From Glossina fuscipes (taxonomy: Eukaryota > Arthropoda > Insecta > Diptera > Glossinidae), in contig NW_023998476.1 in NCBI RefSeq assembly GCF_014805625.2, positions 434,001 through 498,000 on the forward strand: a stretch of 64,000 bases of DNA, written 5' to 3'. The notes below the pieces were generated by a model. It was not told where the DNA came from. It worked only from the letters and a program-made list of their open reading frames with translations, and searched no databases. This document shows positions 58,195 through 64,000 of the stretch, piece after piece. Position 1 is the first letter of the stretch, and each line of letters begins with the position of its first letter. Made by a program: the position numbers and the translations under genes.

Positions 58195-59056
58195 TTTTGC
58201 CGACGGCTTTGCAATTAACATAAAGTATTACGTTCTTCCTGTAAATACTCTAGTATTACGTCACTCGTAAATTAGCAGAGAATTTGACGTTCGCTCTGCT
58301 TGCCTACCTTTAGGTGTAAATTAATGTAAATTAATTTAAAGTTAAAAAAGTAAGGAAAAACCGCAATTTTATAAACGGCTTTTATAAACGGTTTATTTAT
58401 TTTCACTTTATTTTCACTTAATTTTATTTATTTATATGCTTTATTCACTACTTATTCACTACTATTGTTGTTTTTGTTGCTAAACTGCCAAATTGTTTGT
58501 TTGTTTGTATAGAATTTCAACAGATGTTTTTTATTGATTAGCAGTGAATTTGGAACAAATTGGGGACTTTTGCCGACGGCTTTGCAAATTAACGTACAGT
58601 ATTACGTTCATCCTGTAATTTAGCATAGAGTATTACGTTCTTTCTGTAGTTTAGCATAGAGTATTACGTCCTTTCTGTAAATTAGCATAGAGTATTACGT
58701 TTGCTCTGTAAATAGCAGAAAATGTAGCTACTGTTTTGTTTAGTTTGATAATAAAAAATAAATTATGGCGGTTTACTTTTAGGCGAACTTGTAAAATTAA
58801 ATAAGTTCAGTTCGCGTATTTTCCAAAACACTAAACACATGAAAACAAAGCAACCAAGTCAAGGAAAAACAATCGGAAACAATCAGGAAACCATTAAAAA
58901 GGATAACAATTTCTTTTGTATATGTATATATATATTTATATATATTAATAAAGTATTTCAAATGTATAATAAAGCTATTATATAAATAAAGCTATTTATT
59001 TAATTTATATTTAAATATAAATTATATATATTAATATACAGCAACAGGAAAGGCCA
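58195..59056 (-). repeat. Repeat family C, minus-strand copy with internal minisatellite
   Basis: Read on the minus strand from 59056: 'cctgttgctgtatatta', the AT palindrome block, 'ggtttcctgattgtttccga', 'tttttccttgacttgg', 'ttttggaaaatacgc', then tandem units of about 38-40 bp ('cgtaatactctatgctaa..ttacaga', about four at 58600-58720), ending in TTGCAAAGCCGTCGGCAAAA at 58567. A second, nested or duplicated terminus with the same string lies at 58195-58212. It is inverted relative to the copy at 49517-50905. Confidence 0.75.
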
Positions 59057-61077
59057 GTTTGATTTGCCCAATGACAAATCTATCTATATGTTCTATTATC
59101 TTCCTTTTCCATTTAACAATGGAAATACCCCCTCTGTTAAAGGAAAATATTCCCGTGCATACTGTGATAAAGTGATAGTAATATCCTCGACCATACTGTT
59201 AAAGTTGGAATCAGCCGTGTTTTTTTTTCATACCATAGAAACTTTAAATGAAATGATTAATCGATGGAAATGATAAATGAGTATCTCAATTCACTTGCAT
59301 ATTTATTGGTACATCTTTTATCTCTTTCCATTTTTGATAATTACTCTTAGCGTAAAAAAAGAGAATTTATCGTTTAATCATATATTTCATTTTTATTTAT
59401 TTTCCCTTGTTTTATAAAAATAAAAGAAAAATGCGCTCTCTGTCCCAAGTAATCCAGTGAATTTGGATACAGCCAGGAATATTCCCCTGGCGTCGTAATT
59501 CAGCCGTACGTTCTTTTAAATGCTGCTAGATTGCAACCCTGCTATATTAAATAGTATAGCGGGCAAGCTGATCTGTCCCTCTGCCTGTCTGTCTGAGACC
59601 GGCCTATGTACATGTGTAACCCATACGCCACCGTTTTTTAAATATTTGGGCAATACGCTGTTATGGGCCAGGAACGAATCGTATTAAAAATGACTCCACT
59701 ATATATATAACGCTTTATTTGAAGGTGTTTTTTGGGAAAAATTGTAATTGTTCGTATTTCCGGGAAAACATTTGTAAAAGATAGGATTTCGGCATAAAAA
59801 ATAGATATCGAGAGTGTGGACCAGAGGTGGTTGTACCTTGAGCTATCTTTCATACAACCTTTCCTAAGGAAAATGAGTGTTTATATAAAACAAGAGATCC
59901 AAGTTTTTGGTGTAAAATAGTTCGTAATAGTTACTTAAAACAAGAAAACAACTAAGTATACGAAACTTAAACTACTTAGATATTTTTTACATCCCACTCT
60001 TCTCCCGTCCATTTTACTAATAACGTTATGAAAAAGAGATCTGTAGTCGAACTGTAACCTAGTTGAATAAAAAACAACATAACACGCGCAACATTTGATC
60101 TAAATTATTATTTTATATAAATGCGACATCTCAAAAAGCATGTATATTCCGCTTCCCCGTAATGCAATGTAAGTTGTAGACAGTGAGCGACTCTGCTGCT
60201 ACAAGAATGTGTCCTTTCACTGTTCACGAGCAGCGCTATTTTCCTAAGGCTAGAAATAGCTCTTCTTATTCCACAAAGATTTGGGGGTATTACAAAGGCG
60301 AAATGTTCGTATAGACGGGATCACACTTTCTATGTTTCTCCTACCCAAAGCGGATCACACTCTTCAGGTTGCTCTTTACGTAGTAATTGTTCAAATTCAA
60401 ATAATTCATTTACAACAACACGCTCCAACTATCAACGAAAGTGATCTTTTAGAAGCCCCCATTTAAAATCTCTCTTTGAGTCTATGCATTCCACATGATA
60501 CATCGGCTGAAATTCTTAAGCATTGTATATATAATAAAAGAAATAGTAAAATTCTACTAAAAATTCATATCCTCAGCCGAGAAATAATTTTGGTCGAAAA
60601 TATCGCTTGTAGAATATAGCAATTATAGTGCATGTACATTTATAGTTAATAAAATAATAATATGGCGTTACATGGGCAGTAGTCAAAAAACTGGTCAAAT
60701 TGTTCCTTGAGCCAAAAAACGTCAGTGTACAAAATTTCATTAAAATATCTCGCAAAATTGTGGTCCGTAGGTTGAACGCAAGAAAAATGTGACGGACAGA
60801 CAAGCTAAAATCAATTCAAAGAAAGTGATTTTGAGTCGTTAAGTATAATGACAGGGTGGCTCTATCTCAAATCCTCCGGGAAATAATATACTCTTATACC
60901 ACAAGTTCAGTGGGGTAAAAAGGAACTTTGCTAACAATACTAAGTCTATTTGAACTTATCATAATTTATTTATGTACATTTATTTGTACATTTACATTAT
61001 TATCTAGGATTTGCGTTCTTGTCGTAACTAGAAACGTAATGGTTCACAATAATCTTTCAACTTTAAACCTTCTTTAG
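59057..61077. other. Gene-free stretch with MITE-related piece
   Basis: A 'ctgtccctctgcctgtctgt' repeat at about 59570-59600 and a MITE-like piece ending 'cagtggggtaaaaagg' at about 60640-60923. No gene recognised. Confidence 0.4.
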
Positions 61078-61202
61078 GCACATTAGTTGCTACTAATGTG
61101 GATGTTACCAGAGCCCAGGCCGTACGTAAGCGTTACGTATGTTATCATACCGTATCGCTCGACGAGATCGGAAACACGAAATCTCTTCTTACGTTTGCTT
61201 GA
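61078..61202 (+). other. Possible orphan last exon
   Basis: After an acceptor-like TTCTTTAG, a 40-residue frame reads TLVATNVDVTRAQAVRKRYV then CYHTVSLDEIGNTKSLLTFA and stops at TGA 61202. Composition is protein-like. No upstream exon or family is recognised, so this may be a fragment. Confidence 0.25.
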
Positions 61203-61734
61203 TATTTCGTTCTAGCTTTTGCTATATTTCTTTATTAATATTAATTTTCAATACCTGAAATAAAATACAGTATAAAAAAAGAGCCTCTGTGACATCCAAG
61301 ACGTCAATAACAAAATAATCAAATTATTTATGATATAAATTTCGGCAGCAATCTAATTTCAAGTTTGATTTAACAAACTGTGCATCAACTTAGTAATGAT
61401 AATATTTTGATAATAATGAAATTTACAGGAAACTACAGATTTTACTAACAAGTGTTTTATATACTTATATTTGCATTTTTGTGGTTTATTTATATTTAAT
61501 CAATCAACATTGTGAATTCTACTAACGAATGTTACGTATATTTGGCAAACAAAGATTTTCTTATTATTATCATTAGTTTAGCGAAGGTGGACTAACTATT
61601 TATTAATTTTATAACCAAGTATTTTAGTCGAAATTTATAGTCGTTTTTGCAATGCAACAGCTGTTAACAAATAATTCAACTAAAAAAATATAGAAAATGT
61701 TTGAATTTATATTGGTGCTAAGAAGCTTAGCTAC

Positions 61735-61865
61735 TCTGTTAAAAGGCAAAGCAGTAGTAGAATAATCCGTTAAATGGCAAAGCAGTAGTGGAATAATCTG
61801 TTAAAAAGGCATAGCAGTAGTGGAATAATCTGTTAAATTGCATTGCCTCCGGCAAAACTTACTTT
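61735..61865 (+). repeat. Family C-type minisatellite with terminus
   Basis: Three units of about 37 bp ('ggcaaagcagtagtggaata' then 'atctgttaaa') lead into TTGCATTGCCTCCGGCAAAAC, a variant of the family C end. It is followed directly by 'ttactttcagatgcttgcga', the motif of the 12-kb array. Confidence 0.65.
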
Positions 61866-62367
61866 CAGATGCTTGCGAATTGTGGTGGATTTCAGGGCCG
61901 CTCACTTAATTTACTCTCAGATGCTTGCGAATCGAGATGGATAGAAATCACAATTAATCAAACAGTTTTTGAAAATCTTCTAGAATTGACAGTTGATAAA
62001 AGGCAACACAGTCGAAAAGTTGTCAAAAATTGGAAAAAAACAATGTTTGCTTACCAAACGTTTCAAATTATAAAATAAATGAAAGCGATTCTCACACATA
62101 CATGCCACCAAACTTATTACATTCTTGTGTGGAAGCGCAAGTCCGGCAAGATATGGTTAAAAACTTTATCCCAAAATGTAAATATGCCTGAAGCCTCGTC
62201 ATTGCCCAAAAAAATCATGCATATAAGGTCTGCCATGTTTGCAATTAACAAAGGAAAGTGCAACGTCTAAGTGAGTATTACGTATTACGCGAGCCCGGAG
62301 TCGGCAATTCACTAAAGCTATTAGTATTTCCTAGATTTTGTCTACGTTTGTGATGTTAAAAGCAAAC

Positions 62368-62460
62368 TTTTCTGGTCGTACAATATACTTTTCTGGTCGT
62401 ACAATATACTTTTTTGGTCGTACAATATAATTTTCTGGTCGTACAATATAATTTTCTGGT
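62368..62460. repeat. 21-bp tandem repeat, 4.4 copies
   Basis: The unit TTTTCTGGTCGTACAATATA plus one base recurs with starts spaced exactly 21 bases (62371, 62392, 62413, 62434, 62455), with few changes. Confidence 0.9.
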
Positions 62461-64000
62461 GATTGTGGTGGGCATATCCAACATTCGCTTTAAACAAATT
62501 CAGTTTTCTTAATTATTAACTCATAAGTAATTTGACTAATCCAATCGCACAGGCTTTTCGCACTATAGTCACTAGAGTTTGGAATAAATTTTCGGAAAAT
62601 GCTTACTCTGTTGCCCTGGATCCAAAAATTAGAACCAACACCAAAGAGAAGAAAAAAAAAGAAACGAAGAGAGCTATTACGTTCTTATTTTGTTTTTGAA
62701 AAGCTTTTTTAGATGCTCTTCTATGCTCTTTTACATGTAAACGAGGCAAACCTAAAAGAAGAGGACAAGACACGCCATTGAGTAATATACACGACTTTAG
62801 CAAAAAATAGCGGCGACAACAGAATATTTGTTGCTTTTATAAATTTATAAAATCATTTAAAGTGTTATTAAAAATTGTAAACAAATTGGACGCTTATTCT
62901 CACATGTTTGGAATTATTGAGAATCATTTACAGTTGGCGGCAAATTTTTATACGCTTATTCTCAGATGTTATTTGTTACACAGTCTCGGGTTTTTTGCAG
63001 GCAATTATTTGACTTTTGGTTTAGTTTCAGTAATGGCTCATAACATGTGCAAAGAGATGATACGGGATTAATTTAAATCAGAACTTTCCTTTTTTAGAAA
63101 ATTTACTAGAAGAAAGCTAGTAAAATAGTACATGAGTATAAAGTGTCATATGAAGAAATTGATGAGTTTGAGAGTAAAAGAGTGTAAAAGAGAGTAGGTT
63201 CATAATCTAACTGTAAACTTCTAACTGTAGACTTCTACTGATACAGTTCGTAGTAAAATGCACAAAATTACATATTACACTTTGTTCCCGTGCAAGGATC
63301 AAAGGTCGGCAAGAAAAGGTTTGCAGGTGGTATTGGCGGCGCTGGAACTAATATGTGCGATATGTGTGACATGTGAGGAGTAGCTTTCGTTAATTTTGGT
63401 TAGCAACTTCTACCAGTAAAAATAGTGAAGTTATACGATATAAAAGTGAACATAACGGTTCAATTCGATGATGTTGATCTTTCTCTAGGCTATTTGCCTA
63501 GTTCTGCTTAAGTTTCGAAGTTCCAGGTAATAACAATTTCGATACCAATAGATATGAAGCTCATCATTCGGAATAAATTTTGCTTACCAAGTAATGCATA
63601 TCCAACATCAAATCAGATTTAAAGGTAAGGGAAATGACTTCAAATTGAAAGCGATGTCTGACATGTGATATGAAACGCACCTACACAAGAGGAAATAAAT
63701 TTTCCTTCTACTTTAGCGAACACATAAAGAGCGAATTTATTCGATAATAAATTGTACAGCGCAGTATTCAATTAGATATCATTAACTTCGCTGTTTGTTT
63801 ATTTATTTATTTAAGTATTATGAAGCATTTGTGTTTCGAAAATTTTAAAGAAAATACTGGTAAATTAGAATGCGTGGGAAATTGTTAGATAAAGTCTTGT
63901 CAATTATTGGATTTTTTCTATACAAATAACAAAATTTTTGCTATGCTATAGTTACGTAAGCCCGCACCACGCAGAATATTGCATAGAATAGGGACTTTTT
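62461..64000. other. Right edge, no gene recognised
   Basis: At about 62870-62990 there are degenerate copies of the 12-kb array motif ('attgtaaacaaattggacgc', 'ttatacgcttattctcagat'). A short frame near 63290 (VQGSKVGKKRFAGGIGGAGT) is Gly-rich and unassigned. No transfer RNA or other RNA gene is seen. Confidence 0.4.

Noticed and set aside
3440..62460. CRISPR array or similar defence locus
   Set aside because: The tandem repeats have no unique spacers and the DNA is from an animal; they are minisatellites.
62868..63071. Frame of 69 residues near the right edge
   Set aside because: It overlaps degenerate copies of the 12-kb repeat motif and shows no similarity to any protein family.

Overview
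The window is eukaryotic nuclear DNA, almost certainly from a higher fly (Diptera). The evidence is AT-rich sequence, short GT..AG introns of about 56-80 nt, proteins that look like fly orthologues (Bap55, Patj, axonemal dynein), and fly-type transposons (mariner, an I-clade LINE with TAA-rich tails, tRNA-derived SINEs). Tsetse (Glossina) or another calyptrate fly is my inference, not something the sequence proves. No bacterial, viral, CRISPR or operon-like system is visible. Two short runs of N (19363-19372 and 46112-46121) mark assembly joins, and both are flanked by the same short sequence on each side.

Layout. At 1-456 (minus) is the 5' end of a MADF-like gene that runs off the left edge. 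At 1951-3281 is a broken MOV10/Armitage-type RNA helicase, followed by a 63-bp tandem repeat. Mtap (6632-7542, plus) and Bap55 (8028-9492, minus) are intact convergent genes. A nearly intact mariner sits at 10009-11296 and a truncated sister copy at 20865-21309. Patj (16511-18934, plus) is recognisable across four PDZ domains but carries two frameshifts and an in-frame deletion. A JTB-family C-terminus (19057-19296) and an Elp2-like WD40 fragment with a stop (20025-20449) lie on the minus strand. About 21.3-30.0 kb holds only repeats and dead transposons.

From 30059 to 44709 there are two head-to-tail axonemal genes: a DRC5/TCTE1-like leucine-rich repeat gene in three exons, then the outer-arm dynein intermediate chain Dnai1 in nine coding exons. 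Dnai1 has a 7.9-kb first intron full of repeats and a second possible first exon. Both proteins serve ciliary or sperm motility. From about 45 kb onward the window is mostly repeats: SINE and LINE tails, an Rpn2-like fragment, an I-clade LINE copy with RT and RNase H, an inverted pair of a Helitron-like family, a Cdc16/APC6-like fragment that keeps its introns, a second LINE copy with the opposite internal content, and several minisatellites.

What stands out is the number of damaged pieces of unrelated conserved genes (helicase, Patj, Elp2, Rpn2, Cdc16), several with introns, beside repeat families. That suggests DNA-level duplication or capture, or decay in a low-recombination region, but part of it could be assembly error. 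I did not find a convincing new molecular system. The best leads are the gene-fragment cluster, the minisatellite-bearing Helitron-like family, and the axonemal gene pair with its alternative first exon.
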